A stretch of DNA of 53,686 nucleotides from the NCBI GenBank assembly GCA_013373595.1, contig JABXHO010000051.1:1-53686 (forward strand), given 5' to 3'. Position 1 is the first letter of the stretch; each line of letters begins with the position of its first letter. Origin of the DNA: Flavobacteriales bacterium (GTDB lineage: Bacteria; Bacteroidota; Bacteroidia; Flavobacteriales_D; Crocinitomicaceae). The position numbers were made by a program, and so were the translations under genes. Of the stretch, positions 34,258-43,855 are shown piece by piece. A model generated the notes under the pieces. It made no database searches, was not told where the DNA came from, and saw nothing but the letters and a program-made list of their open reading frames with translations.

Positions 34258-34707
34258 TTACTTATTACTCATTTCACCCACAGATGACTCAAGCACTTCA
34301 ATCATTGCAGCTCTTGTATCTGGATTATCCAATGCTTTCTTCAACGCTCTGTTGGACGTCAACTGACGTACAATCTTCGTGTATTGTTCTTTCTCAATGT
34401 TTAACTTGTTCAAGAACTGGCTGTTTTCTTGGATAGCCTTTGGGTTGAAGTCTCCTAGATTTTTGAAATTGACAGTTTCCTTTACATCAGAGCCGTTTTC
34501 ATCTTGGAATGTAGCCTCAATTTTCGGCTGGAATTTTTCAAAGACCTGCTCGACTGTTTCAAGTTTGTAAACTGCCTCTGGTGTAACAGGTGCTTCGCTT
34601 GTTAACTTTTGAATTAAAAGTGTTCTATTGGATGGTATGTTGGATATTGCTTCGCTAGCATCCTTTTTTACTTCATTACCTCCAATGCCGTAATTGTACA
34701 TCGACAT
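34258..34707 (-). CDS. tssB: T6SSiii sheath small subunit TssB
   Basis: A 149-residue cytoplasmic sheath partner of TssC. It has the family TssB pattern of a Gly/Lys-rich start and a conserved middle with FKNLGDFNPKAI and the helix QLTSNRALKKALDNPDTR. It is 24 bp upstream of tssC in the same direction. Bacteroidota TssB proteins are around this size. Confidence 0.93.
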   Translation of the reverse strand: MSMYNYGIGGNEVKKDASEAISNIPSNRTLLIQKLTSEAPVTPEAVYKLETVEQVFEKFQPKIEATFQDENGSDVKETVNFKNLGDFNPKAIQENSQFLNKLNIEKEQYTKIVRQLTSNRALKKALDNPDTRAAMIEVLESSVGEMSNK

Positions 34708-35103
34708 AATAGTGACCGGGTTTATTAGTTAATAATATGTATCTAAATTCTTTCGCTGATCCTGAATTATTCATTGCCCGTTCAGGAATAGCGCAAACGC
34801 AAATTAGAAAAATATTTCCAATTCAGCGACTAAAAAAAAATCAATTTTCATTTTTTTCTCGAATTCTGCGCTCTGCTTGAGTTGTTAAATTTAGTTTTTT
34901 TAACGTTTCGTTATTCTAACTCAATGGGTTATGGATAGTGAGAGCCCGAGGTTTTCAATAGTCAACTGTTGAATATTTTTTTTGATTCTTGCGAAATTTA
35001 TTTTTTTCTCATTTGTCGGACATGTTTTTCACTAATAATTTATTAATATTAGCAGTTCTTTGAATCCTAAAAATATTATTACACCCAAATCGCTAATCAC
35101 CCG
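34708..35103. other. AT-rich divergent promoter region of the T6SS cluster
   Basis: Separates the leftward sheath operon from the rightward baseplate operon. It is very AT-rich with long A and T runs, consistent with promoters for both, but I find no exact TAnnTTTG with a matching -33 box. No gene is supported. Confidence 0.5.
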
Positions 35104-35535
35104 ATGAAGTATATCAAACTTCCTATAAACTTTGCGGACATCGCCCAAGGCAAATCAAAATCGTATTGCTCGTACGAAGAATCAATCGCGCAATATTTAA
35201 TGATGATGATTACTTCTCGATATGGAGAGGTAGTAAGTCGTGCCGATTTCGGATCTGCTATCTGGGAACTTGAGTTCAACCAGATGGTGAAAGTGCATCA
35301 ATGGGAAGAGTTGGTGGAACGATCGCTGCGTGATACCGTGCAGAAGTACGAACATCGATTGACAGATCTAAGGATTGATGTCTCTTTGATCCAAATCGAT
35401 AAAAGTGTGTCGGATTTTGATGATCGAACGGAAGTGCGCAAGCAAGCATCTATTTCCATTGAGGGTAAAATGAAGGAGTCAGGGACGAAATTTATGTTTA
35501 ATACGCAACTCCTAGTGAGTCCGTTGTCGCAATAA
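35104..35535 (+). CDS. tssE: T6SS baseplate protein TssE (GP25-like)
   Basis: A 143-residue T6SS baseplate wedge component of the phage T4 gp25 family, which starts sheath polymerisation. The gp25 core is marked by SYEESIAQYLMMMITSRYGE and SRADFGSAIWELEFN (about 43-55), then the alternating beta-strands VSLIQI and SISIEGKM. It is the first gene of the long rightward T6SS operon, with 7 bp to tssF. Confidence 0.9.
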   Translation: MKYIKLPINFADIAQGKSKSYCSYEESIAQYLMMMITSRYGEVVSRADFGSAIWELEFNQMVKVHQWEELVERSLRDTVQKYEHRLTDLRIDVSLIQIDKSVSDFDDRTEVRKQASISIEGKMKESGTKFMFNTQLLVSPLSQ

Positions 35536-35542
35536 ATAGAAC

Positions 35543-37336
35543 ATGGCAGTTGTAAAAGGAACCGATTTTAGAAGTATAAAGGAACGTTTGTCAAAACGTG
35601 CAATGGGTTTGTGGGGAATTGATAACCGGGCAAAAGTAGACCCTGTTATTGATATGCTCCTCGATGTGTTTGCTTACGAGCTTGCACGCTTAAATGAAGA
35701 AATTAAAATATCCGACGGTAAGCTCTTAGAAAGACTTGCTCGTATAATGGTGGATGAAAGATGGTCGCTACCTGCTCCAGCGCATGCGCTTTTGAAAATG
35801 GTGCCGATCGATGAAGACCTCGAAGTAGATCGTAAAACGCAATTTTATTTCTCGAAAATGGAGTTCGGTGAAACTCGTGATGTTTTCTTTACTCCGCTCA
35901 AAACGCACCAGTTAATCGCTGGATATGTGAGATGTGCGGTTATTGGAGATAAACTAACTATTCGTGATGAAGCCGCAAACCCTGAATTTGAGGTGAATGC
36001 CTTGAAGGATAAGCGTGTGGATGATTTCACTGTTTGGTTGGGAATTAAAGTGGATAAAGATATCTTGAAGGAGACGAAAGATTTACCACTCTGTCTGCTT
36101 CTGAAGGATTCGAACCTTGATAGTCAGTTGAGAACTTCGCGCGTGTTTGATGGTGATGAGAATGAACTTCCCATGCAAAGCACCTTTGATGTATTAGAAA
36201 CAAGGGAAATGGAACATTATGCGGAAGGGGTTTTACGTTATTACGAAAACTACTTGTACTCCGTTGATGTTTCCGAAGCGAAGAAGGAACAAAAAACAAT
36301 CTCGAAACAATTTCACGGCATTTTCGATAGTCTTGACCTCGAAGATTTCGATGAGGAATTGCTTTGGTTAAAATTGAAATTGCCAGTGGCATTTGATCGA
36401 TATGAGATCGAAAAGTTGCAAGTATCGATGAATGTCTTTCCTATTGTAAATAGAAGATTTGTTTACAAGCAACATTCCATCTCTCGAAATGGTCGATTGG
36501 TATCTCTTCCAACAGATCCTGAAGGATCAGATTATTTCTTGAATTTGGAATCACTTGTGGATGACACGGGAAGCGAATATGAATCGGTTATTAAAGCGGA
36601 TATTAACGACTTGACCGGAACCTACTCGTTGTATTTTGGAAATGCGGATCGATTTGATCAGCGTGGAGCGAAAGGAATGCTCGATAAAGTAATCCAAACG
36701 GTTCGTGAGGAGGGAAGTGCATTTTCGGCAATTGGTTATGACTTGTTGAATGCGCACCTTGAAGATTTAAGTGATAAATTGGATGTCCTCGAAAAGAAGG
36801 TGAACAATTCATATAAAAGTATCATCGGTAGTTTGGAAAAGCAGTACTTGATCACGCAACCGTACGACAATGCAACAAATTATGAGTGTGAATTCTGGAA
36901 GACCAATGCGAACTTTGCAAACGGCATTTTAGACAATACACCGTTCAATCAATACCAAAACGTAGAAGTACTTTCTAACACAATTTTGCTTCAAACGGAA
37001 ACCGTAGGCGGAATTATCCGTACATCTACCAAAGAAAAGATTAATAACTTAAGATCTGGGATGATCGCTCGGGAACGAATTGTGTCGAAAGAAGACATTA
37101 AATCCTTTGTGAAAGCCATGATCGGAAATACACTGGAATCGATTGAAGTACGCTCGGGAGTGGCAATTTCACCAAAGCGAAAAGAAGGCTTGGTGCGAAC
37201 GTCTCACGTTGAAATAGAACTCTCCTCGAAGTACGCTATGAATGATGAAAACAAAAAGCGAATGGCGCAATTTATCCAATCAGAGTTGGAGCACCGTTCT
37301 GTTCAAAGTATTCCATACCAAGTACAAATTAGTTAA
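35543..37336 (+). CDS. tssF: T6SS baseplate subunit TssF
   Basis: A 597-residue baseplate wedge protein. The N-terminal region with MGLWGIDNRAKVDPVIDMLLDVFAYELARLNEEI and ERLARIMVDERWSLPAPAHALLKMVP is the conserved TssF start, followed by beta-rich domains and a C-terminal SKYAMNDENKKRMAQF segment. It follows tssE by 7 bp and precedes clpV by 5 bp. TssF, TssG and TssE form the wedge around VgrG and bind TssK. Length fits the Bacteroidota form. Confidence 0.93.
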   Translation: MAVVKGTDFRSIKERLSKRAMGLWGIDNRAKVDPVIDMLLDVFAYELARLNEEIKISDGKLLERLARIMVDERWSLPAPAHALLKMVPIDEDLEVDRKTQFYFSKMEFGETRDVFFTPLKTHQLIAGYVRCAVIGDKLTIRDEAANPEFEVNALKDKRVDDFTVWLGIKVDKDILKETKDLPLCLLLKDSNLDSQLRTSRVFDGDENELPMQSTFDVLETREMEHYAEGVLRYYENYLYSVDVSEAKKEQKTISKQFHGIFDSLDLEDFDEELLWLKLKLPVAFDRYEIEKLQVSMNVFPIVNRRFVYKQHSISRNGRLVSLPTDPEGSDYFLNLESLVDDTGSEYESVIKADINDLTGTYSLYFGNADRFDQRGAKGMLDKVIQTVREEGSAFSAIGYDLLNAHLEDLSDKLDVLEKKVNNSYKSIIGSLEKQYLITQPYDNATNYECEFWKTNANFANGILDNTPFNQYQNVEVLSNTILLQTETVGGIIRTSTKEKINNLRSGMIARERIVSKEDIKSFVKAMIGNTLESIEVRSGVAISPKRKEGLVRTSHVEIELSSKYAMNDENKKRMAQFIQSELEHRSVQSIPYQVQIS

Positions 37337-37341
37337 GAAGC

Positions 37342-39846
37342 ATGGAAAGTTTATTTAGCTCAGCACTTAGTTCTGCGATTAAACTCGCGAAAAATTTTGC
37401 CGCCAATGATGGTCACGAAACATATGGAGTTTCACACTTGGCATTGGCTCTTTTTCATGAACCAACAGGATTAACGGAGGTTCTTCAAAGTATGGAGAAG
37501 GACGTGGCGTATTTGATGGATTGGTTCGAGATGCGACGTGAAGTCTACACAGGTGGAATCGGTGGAGAAGAAGGAACAGTTCCTGATCATCAGGTGCAAA
37601 AGATATTTGAAGAAGCGGAACGATCAAAAATCAAATTGGGAACAGACTACATCGATGGTGTATGTGTGTTCATGGCAATTGTTCGAGATGGTGTCGTATA
37701 CGATAACCAGCAAATTGAAACATTAGAGATTGATGAAAACGATTTTCTCCGTCTGTACGATTCACCCATTCGGTCTTCTCAAGGTCTTCCTGGCGTGAGT
37801 GGTCAGAGTAGTGAGGAAATCATGGGAGCCATAAACTACTGCACGAATTTAAAAACGCAAAAGAACATCGATGAAGGGGCTTTGATTATCGGTCGAAGCA
37901 AAGAAATTCGATCGGTGTTTGAAAATCTTGACCGTCAAGAAAATCGTGGTGTCCTCGTTGTAGGAGATTCGGGAGTAGGAAAAACAGGCTTCATCAAGGC
38001 CTTGATTAAATACATCTCGGAGTCGAAAAATCCACGTGTTCAGGAAATGGATATTCTTGGATTAAACACAGCAAAATTGCTGGCGAATAGCGCAAATGTG
38101 AACGAGGTTTCTAAGAAACTCAGCAATATTTTTGACAAGGTTGAGAAATTGCCAAACTGTATTTTGGTGATCGATGATATGCAAGTTCTTACGGATACGG
38201 GACAATCGAATGGAGCAGTGATCAATTTGATTTCAGCGCAACTCAATGATGGTAAAGCAAACCTTATTGCAACGATTACGCCAGATGCCTACAGAAAAGG
38301 GATTGAAAAGCATTCGGTAAACAGAAAATTCGATCGGATTGTACTTGAAGAATTAGACGATTTTATCTTGTTGGAATGTCTCGAGAATCACCGATTGAAA
38401 TTGGTGGCGCACTACCAGTTGAACATTGCAAAAGACGCGATTCAAGAAGCAGTTCACTATTCAAGAAGATATTTCAAAGAGAGTAAATTACCGTTGGGGG
38501 CTATCGATCTATTGGATCGTACTTTGGCACTTGTGCACACGAGTAATGCGAATTCTCAAAAAGATATTGAGCAGCTTTACAAGCGTATGGCTCAGATAAA
38601 AGTTGAAGATGAGGATTTTGATGGTAAGTCGAAGTTCTTGTATCGAAATGCATTGGATTTGATCAGTCCAGCAATTATCAATCAACGAACGAGCGATCAG
38701 GATTTGTTGCTGATTGAAGGTTTTGAGGATCGTTTCAAGGCATTGGAGCAGTTCTTCACGGAAATCAAAGGATTTGCAGAAGAGCCGATCAAAGAAGTGG
38801 ATGATAGCCATGTTTCGGCACTTGTTGCGAGCATTACGGGAATTCCAATCGGGAAAATTCAAGCAGAAGAAAAAGAACGACTCCTCAATATTGAAGGTAA
38901 GTTGGGCGAGCGAGTGAAAGGACAAGATCACGCCATTTCAACGCTGTCGGATGCAATTATTGAATCACGAAGTGGATTGAGTAACCCGAAACAACCAATC
39001 GGTTCATTCTTCTTCCTTGGACCAACAGGAACAGGGAAAACGGAGTTGACCAAATCCTTAGCGGAATTGCTGTTTGATGACGAGAATGCGATGATTCGTT
39101 TCGATATGTCGGAGTTCAAGGAAGAGCATTCTGCCGCCTTGCTTTATGGGGCACCTCCGGGTTACGTCGGTTACGAAGAAGGAGGTATGCTGGTAAACAA
39201 AATTCGAGAGAAGCCGTACTCGGTTGTTCTTTTCGATGAGATTGAAAAGGCGCACGCGTCCGTGTATGACGTTTTCCTTCAGATTATGGATGAAGGAACC
39301 ATTCATGATAAACTCGGAAGAGCAGGTGATTTCTCTAACGCGATTATCATTTTTACGTCGAACATTGGAAGCGAGTGGATTGCAGAACAAATGAGTCAGG
39401 GAATTATGCCGACTTCAAATCAATTGATTGAAGTGATGAGTAATAATTTCCGCCCTGAATTCTTGGGTCGTTTGACGGAAGTAGTGCCGTTTGCACCAAT
39501 TAATCAAGACGTTGCAAAACTTATCTTCAACCTTCAAGTGAAGGCATTGCAAAAGCAGTTGTTGGATCAAAAGAAAATCAAGTTGAGTTTAACGGATGCT
39601 GCAACGGATTATCTCGTAGACAAAGGATTCTCAAAGAAATATGGAGCACGACCAATTGCTGGGGTGATTCGTATGTACTTGAAGAAAGTAGTTTCCAGAA
39701 TGATTGTCTCTGAAGCAATTGTGGCAGGAGATCACGTCATGTTGGATTACAAAGACGACTCATTCATTTGGGAAAAAGTAGAGGAAGAAACGAAAACAGA
39801 AGAATCAAAAGTAGAGGAGGTAAAAGTAGAGGAGGATGAAGGTTGA
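37342..39846 (+). CDS. clpV: T6SS ATPase ClpV (TssH)
   Basis: An 834-residue AAA+ disaggregase that recycles contracted sheath. An N-terminal Clp-N domain (about 1-140), D1 with Walker A GDSGVGKT (about 207-214) and D2 with Walker A GPTGTGKT (about 560-567) and Walker B VVLFDEIEKA (about 627-636). The D1 Walker B is LVIDDMQ, with Asp where AAA+ proteins usually have the catalytic Glu, so D1 may hydrolyse slowly. The end (about 820-834) is a Glu/Lys-rich tail whose final codons overlap tssG by 11 bp, indicating translational coupling. The start is well defined by a preceding stop and the conserved MESLFSSAL opening. Confidence 0.95.
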   Translation: MESLFSSALSSAIKLAKNFAANDGHETYGVSHLALALFHEPTGLTEVLQSMEKDVAYLMDWFEMRREVYTGGIGGEEGTVPDHQVQKIFEEAERSKIKLGTDYIDGVCVFMAIVRDGVVYDNQQIETLEIDENDFLRLYDSPIRSSQGLPGVSGQSSEEIMGAINYCTNLKTQKNIDEGALIIGRSKEIRSVFENLDRQENRGVLVVGDSGVGKTGFIKALIKYISESKNPRVQEMDILGLNTAKLLANSANVNEVSKKLSNIFDKVEKLPNCILVIDDMQVLTDTGQSNGAVINLISAQLNDGKANLIATITPDAYRKGIEKHSVNRKFDRIVLEELDDFILLECLENHRLKLVAHYQLNIAKDAIQEAVHYSRRYFKESKLPLGAIDLLDRTLALVHTSNANSQKDIEQLYKRMAQIKVEDEDFDGKSKFLYRNALDLISPAIINQRTSDQDLLLIEGFEDRFKALEQFFTEIKGFAEEPIKEVDDSHVSALVASITGIPIGKIQAEEKERLLNIEGKLGERVKGQDHAISTLSDAIIESRSGLSNPKQPIGSFFFLGPTGTGKTELTKSLAELLFDDENAMIRFDMSEFKEEHSAALLYGAPPGYVGYEEGGMLVNKIREKPYSVVLFDEIEKAHASVYDVFLQIMDEGTIHDKLGRAGDFSNAIIIFTSNIGSEWIAEQMSQGIMPTSNQLIEVMSNNFRPEFLGRLTEVVPFAPINQDVAKLIFNLQVKALQKQLLDQKKIKLSLTDAATDYLVDKGFSKKYGARPIAGVIRMYLKKVVSRMIVSEAIVAGDHVMLDYKDDSFIWEKVEEETKTEESKVEEVKVEEDEG

Positions 39847-40768
39847 ATTAGAGCAAATACGGCGAAGTGATTTGATGAATTACATCGCTGAGGTGTTTTA
39901 TGAAGAGTACGTATTTCTTATCAACGAAGATGTTGAAGAGAATGAGGTTTGGGTGCGCAAAGAAGGCGTAGGTAGCCGTGCGTTCTCTAAAGATGTGATG
40001 GATGTAACTCATCACAACTACATCGTTGGGTCTAAAATGAACGACTCAACCTTCATGCATTTGAGCCGAAATAGCCTATATCATCAACTTCCTGAATTTA
40101 TTTTTCACCCAATTTCAATCCGTACTCCATCCATGGGAACCCGTGATGTAGTGCAGGCTATGAAGCATAACAAGCAGGTGGAAAATGAGAACATTCACTT
40201 TTTTATTCCCTTCGATACGGAACTTTTTCGTCAACGTCTCCGTTTAAATAACCGTCACCTACATATTTTTTCAGATGAGCAGGCGCTTGACAACGTCTTT
40301 TCCATCGCCAAAAAACTAGTAGGTAAAAGCATTGGTTTGACGAAAAAACAATATTACAAGTTGTTTTTGAGCCTTTGTAACGCTGAGGAGCTAAAAGAAA
40401 ACCTACCACGATTGGAAGTGTTCTTTGAGCAATTGATTAGCGAAAAGGTTTTGTTGAAATACCGGGATAAAGTAAATGACTCAGTTCCGTTCTCACCAGT
40501 TGGTGAAGGGATTCTGGGGCAAAACTTTGGAACGCAAGGGAATTTTGTTCTTGAACAGGAAGATGTTGCAGTAACCGTGATTATTGAAGAAACAAAACCC
40601 TTTGAGTTTTTCGTCAAAACAAAACGAATTGTGGAGGAGGTATTGGAATTCTTCATCTTTTCAAATCGATCAATTCACGTTGATTTTAGATTCGATGCGA
40701 AAGAAGAGTTCCTACTTGGAGAGAATTTTTTGGGTTATGACACAAAAGTTGAAGCAGTAGCAGTATAA
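39836..40768 (+). CDS. tssG: T6SS baseplate subunit TssG
   Basis: A 310-residue baseplate wedge protein, partner of TssF. The C-terminal VLKYRDKVND...SPVGEGILGQNFGTQGNFVLEQEDVAV and LGENFLGYDT motifs (about 200-305) follow the TssG pattern of a repeated L-G-x-N/E-F segment. It overlaps clpV by 11 bp, so the two are translated together. Length is typical of the Bacteroidota subtype. Confidence 0.82.
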   Translation: MKVELEQIRRSDLMNYIAEVFYEEYVFLINEDVEENEVWVRKEGVGSRAFSKDVMDVTHHNYIVGSKMNDSTFMHLSRNSLYHQLPEFIFHPISIRTPSMGTRDVVQAMKHNKQVENENIHFFIPFDTELFRQRLRLNNRHLHIFSDEQALDNVFSIAKKLVGKSIGLTKKQYYKLFLSLCNAEELKENLPRLEVFFEQLISEKVLLKYRDKVNDSVPFSPVGEGILGQNFGTQGNFVLEQEDVAVTVIIEETKPFEFFVKTKRIVEEVLEFFIFSNRSIHVDFRFDAKEEFLLGENFLGYDTKVEAVAV

Positions 40769-40795
40769 AACTAGATAAAGAAAACAGAAGCATAA

Positions 40796-41680
40796 ATGGC
40801 AGTTCTTATTTCATTTTTCGTAAAGTATCTTTTGGCTCCCTTGATTGCCATTACCTGCGTTTTTCTCATTAGCAAGCTATCGAAGGGTAGAGCGATGATT
40901 AACATGAAGAAAATGATGATATTTATCCTCATTACTGTTATCATCCTTTGTATCCCGAGTTTAATAGGCGCAATAAAATTTGAGTTCGTTTGGGTCGGAG
41001 TCTACATAAGTATCATCAGTTATCTGGCACTTGGAGCACTCTACAACCTATTTGCCACATCCAAATTATTTAAGTCCATTGGTTTTAACGACAAAGATGT
41101 GCTTATCGTATTGGCCGTATTTATCATTATGTGTTTAACAGCTTGGATTTACTACCTCGTGTTTGATGCAGTAAGTGATTTGGAATACGCAGCGTGGACG
41201 GCAACACTATGCCTTTGGTTTCTCGTTCCTCTGTTCTATAGATTTTCAAAGAAACTCTTCCTTAGAATCCCATCGCCGTTTTACAAGTCATGGGTGGTTG
41301 AGCACGATCTAAACGATGACGAGTACTGGGACAACGTAGATACCTTCAGCTTGATGCAGGTAACGGTAAAAATCAAACGTTCACCAGAAGACACGGATTA
41401 TTCATCATTCTCAGTAAAGTTGCCAAAAGATGTAACAATAGGAAGATGGTTCAACCGTTTCGTGGAAGATCAAAATATTCGATTCCCGAACAAAGCCATT
41501 GAAACGGAAAACGAGGATCAGCAATACGGTTGGATTTTCTATACCAGTCGTTGGTTATCAATGCCAATTTTTACGAGAATGCTCGACTTCGATAAAGAAG
41601 TTTCGGCAAGCAGAATTAGAAATAAGTCAACACTCTACATTCGCCGTGTATTAAAGGATGAAGTAGACGCAGACGCATAG
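40796..41680 (+). CDS. tssN: T6SSiii inner-membrane protein TssN
   Basis: A 294-residue protein with five predicted transmembrane helices (about 5-27, 38-60, 66-87, 100-122, 131-150) and a cytoplasmic C-terminal domain (about 155-294). TssN is the multi-pass component of the TssN/O/P/Q/R envelope complex that replaces TssJLM in Bacteroidota. Its place between tssG and tssK, and the spacing of 27 and 31 bp to its neighbours, matches known T6SSiii clusters. The soluble domain with VTVKIKRSPEDTDYSSF and LPKDVTIGRWFNRFVED probably contacts the baseplate. Confidence 0.85.
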   Translation: MAVLISFFVKYLLAPLIAITCVFLISKLSKGRAMINMKKMMIFILITVIILCIPSLIGAIKFEFVWVGVYISIISYLALGALYNLFATSKLFKSIGFNDKDVLIVLAVFIIMCLTAWIYYLVFDAVSDLEYAAWTATLCLWFLVPLFYRFSKKLFLRIPSPFYKSWVVEHDLNDDEYWDNVDTFSLMQVTVKIKRSPEDTDYSSFSVKLPKDVTIGRWFNRFVEDQNIRFPNKAIETENEDQQYGWIFYTSRWLSMPIFTRMLDFDKEVSASRIRNKSTLYIRRVLKDEVDADA

Positions 41681-41711
41681 AAAAAATTAAAGACAACGAA
41701 AAAACACGAAC

Positions 41712-42866
41712 ATGGAGAAGAATAAAAACTTTGCAGTCAATTGGACGGATGGAGTGAAAATAACACAGGAGCATTTCTTGGAAAGTTATTACCATGCCAT
41801 GCACTCAATTCAGGATTCTGCAGCAACGAACCTTAATTCGTTCAACTACGGAGTGATTGGGTCGGCAAATGGTAATTTGAATTCTCTCGACATCGAAACG
41901 TACATTCATACGAATGAGCGCTTGGTGTTACGCCTTCAGGCATGTAATGCAATTACACCTGGTGGAGCACGCATTCAATTTTTGCCAGATATGTATGGTG
42001 GTGAATTACCAACAGCAACAGTTGAATCGGGAAATATTGATGCAAATAGCTCAATGGATTTCCTCGTGATTGTAACAGTGAATCCGTTCGAATTGGTTCC
42101 AGTAGGAGAGCCAGATCCAGAAGTGATTCCATTGCACCACCCATATGCTTTGCCAAAAATTGGACTTAGTATCGTGCCAAAGGAGCAAGTGAATGATAAC
42201 TTCTTGAATTCGTACTTTCTTATTGTAGGACATGTTCAATGGAAGAACGGTGTGTTTAGCGTAGATGAGCAATACATTCCGCCAGTTACGAAAATCAAAT
42301 ACAATAATGAACTGGAAACGTTCTACAACCGTATCTGTCAAGTGTTATTGGAACTCAAGGCAAACTCAATTTTGATCAACACCAAAAACAGATCAAAATA
42401 CGGAAACAATAAGTTGGCGAGTAACACATTTGCGCTCTGCGAGAAAGTGCTCGATTTTATTGGTGAATACCAGTTTGAGTTTAACCAAATTGGATTGGAA
42501 CAACCGCCTGTATTTATCGCAACCAAAATTTCAGTTCTGGCCAATTACCTCTCGAACGAGTTGTCATTGATGGAGAAAGCTGAGAAAGAAGGATTGCTTC
42601 AGTATTACTACGAATGGATTGATATCAAGCCATCGCTCTTCGAATCAACAATGGGAGAAGTAATGCAGATGAAATACAATCACCTCGACATTAATGATAT
42701 GATCAGCAAGGTGGATTACTTCGTGGCAATCATGAACCGACTTTGGAAAAAGATGGGGCAGCTCGAATACGTTGGTCAGCGTAAAGAGAATATTGTCATC
42801 AGTGAAGATAGACGAGAAGATAACTACACTACTCAGAAGAGCCGTTCTTGGTCAATTATAGATTAA
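41712..42866 (+). CDS. tssK: T6SS baseplate-membrane connector TssK
   Basis: A 384-residue protein linking the baseplate to the membrane complex. The start NWTDGVKITQEHFLESYYHAMH (residues 8-29, with the TssK W-x-x-G-x-x-x-x-x-x-H-F pattern), the middle (VIPLHHPYALPKIGLSIVPKEQ) and the helical C-terminal part with YYEWIDIKPSLFESTMGE are typical. It forms trimers in other systems. It follows tssN by 31 bp and precedes tssO by 18 bp. Confidence 0.92.
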   Translation: MEKNKNFAVNWTDGVKITQEHFLESYYHAMHSIQDSAATNLNSFNYGVIGSANGNLNSLDIETYIHTNERLVLRLQACNAITPGGARIQFLPDMYGGELPTATVESGNIDANSSMDFLVIVTVNPFELVPVGEPDPEVIPLHHPYALPKIGLSIVPKEQVNDNFLNSYFLIVGHVQWKNGVFSVDEQYIPPVTKIKYNNELETFYNRICQVLLELKANSILINTKNRSKYGNNKLASNTFALCEKVLDFIGEYQFEFNQIGLEQPPVFIATKISVLANYLSNELSLMEKAEKEGLLQYYYEWIDIKPSLFESTMGEVMQMKYNHLDINDMISKVDYFVAIMNRLWKKMGQLEYVGQRKENIVISEDRREDNYTTQKSRSWSIID

Positions 42867-42884
42867 TTCAAAAGATAGAATTAG

Positions 42885-43397
42885 ATGAAAGCGCTCAATA
42901 GAAAAGAACGAAAAAAAGCGAATTGGAAGTTCATTGCGATGTTCTCCACAACGATGTTGCTCATTTTTATTTGTAGCTTTTTCGTTTTGCGTATCGCGAA
43001 AGAAGGTGTGAAAGTACTGGAAGCAAAGCACGCAACCTATACCAAAACCTTCGAGAATCAAGCGTTAATCACGTTTAGAATTGAGGAAATCATTGACATG
43101 ATTTATAGCTTGAAACAAGAGAGTAGAACAATTAATGAGCAGAAAAACTTGCAGGGGATTATCTCTGGGATTCGCCTCGATCTGGAGAACCTGATCAATG
43201 AAGAGTCAACCTCAATGAAAGAGTTCGATTTGTACTCACATCTCTTGGAAGAAGTTTCGATGATACAAACCTCCATCGACTTGTTTAAGGAAGATGAAGA
43301 ATCAAGACTGTATAGCCAGCGTTTATTGGAACGTTGTCGTGAAAAATACCGTGAAGATCGCTTGAAAGAAGGTAAAGCAGAAAAAAAGGAAGAATAA
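42885..43397 (+). CDS. tssO: T6SSiii transmembrane protein TssO
   Basis: A 170-residue single-pass inner-membrane protein with a basic cytoplasmic N terminus (NRKERKKANWKF), one transmembrane helix (about 16-36) and a charged, coiled-coil-like periplasmic part of about 130 residues ending in a Lys/Glu tail. The start and topology match the TssO family. Its stop codon overlaps the next start (TAATG), so translation is coupled. TssO belongs to the TssN/O/P/Q/R envelope complex. Confidence 0.85.
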   Translation: MKALNRKERKKANWKFIAMFSTTMLLIFICSFFVLRIAKEGVKVLEAKHATYTKTFENQALITFRIEEIIDMIYSLKQESRTINEQKNLQGIISGIRLDLENLINEESTSMKEFDLYSHLLEEVSMIQTSIDLFKEDEESRLYSQRLLERCREKYREDRLKEGKAEKKEE

Positions 43398-43855
43398 TGA
43401 TTACAGATAGTCTAAACGAATTTTTTTGGAAGAAAGTCAAGTTCATTCTTTTGTTCTTGCTTTGTGGAACGCTACTATACATCGTTTCGGTACGGTATAT
43501 TTTTGTGATTCCTCATTCGGATAATGCAGAGCTCCTAAGTGCAATTCGTGGCTACGAGGATGTCCTTGAAGAACAATCTGAAAAGCAAAAAGAAATTGCT
43601 GAGCTATTCAAAAAAATTGAAGAGATGGAGTTTGATATTCATCAAGTTCAGAAACAAGATGAGGTGACACAGCGCATTTCACTTATCAGAAGGTTGTACA
43701 AGGATCACGACCTGAATTCAAAATATAAATTCAGTGTGATTTCTGCCGATTTATTGACGCTTTATTTCAATACAAAACAAGAACATAGCTCATTGAAGAA
43801 AAACAAGAAGTTAGTTGAGGATAATTTAATGGAATGTAAAGCCAATTTAAAATGA
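43397..43855 (+). CDS. tssQ: T6SSiii transmembrane protein, probable TssQ
   Basis: A 152-residue protein with one N-terminal transmembrane helix (about 13-32) followed by a periplasmic coiled-coil region (about 45-95, EEQSEKQKEIAELFKKIEEM). It is placed between tssO and the PKD-domain gene, the slot of the remaining small envelope protein (TssQ by its size and membrane topology), so the name is from context more than from a family motif. It overlaps the next gene by 4 bp (ATGA). The assignment among TssP and TssQ could be swapped. Confidence 0.65.
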   Translation: MITDSLNEFFWKKVKFILLFLLCGTLLYIVSVRYIFVIPHSDNAELLSAIRGYEDVLEEQSEKQKEIAELFKKIEEMEFDIHQVQKQDEVTQRISLIRRLYKDHDLNSKYKFSVISADLLTLYFNTKQEHSSLKKNKKLVEDNLMECKANLK

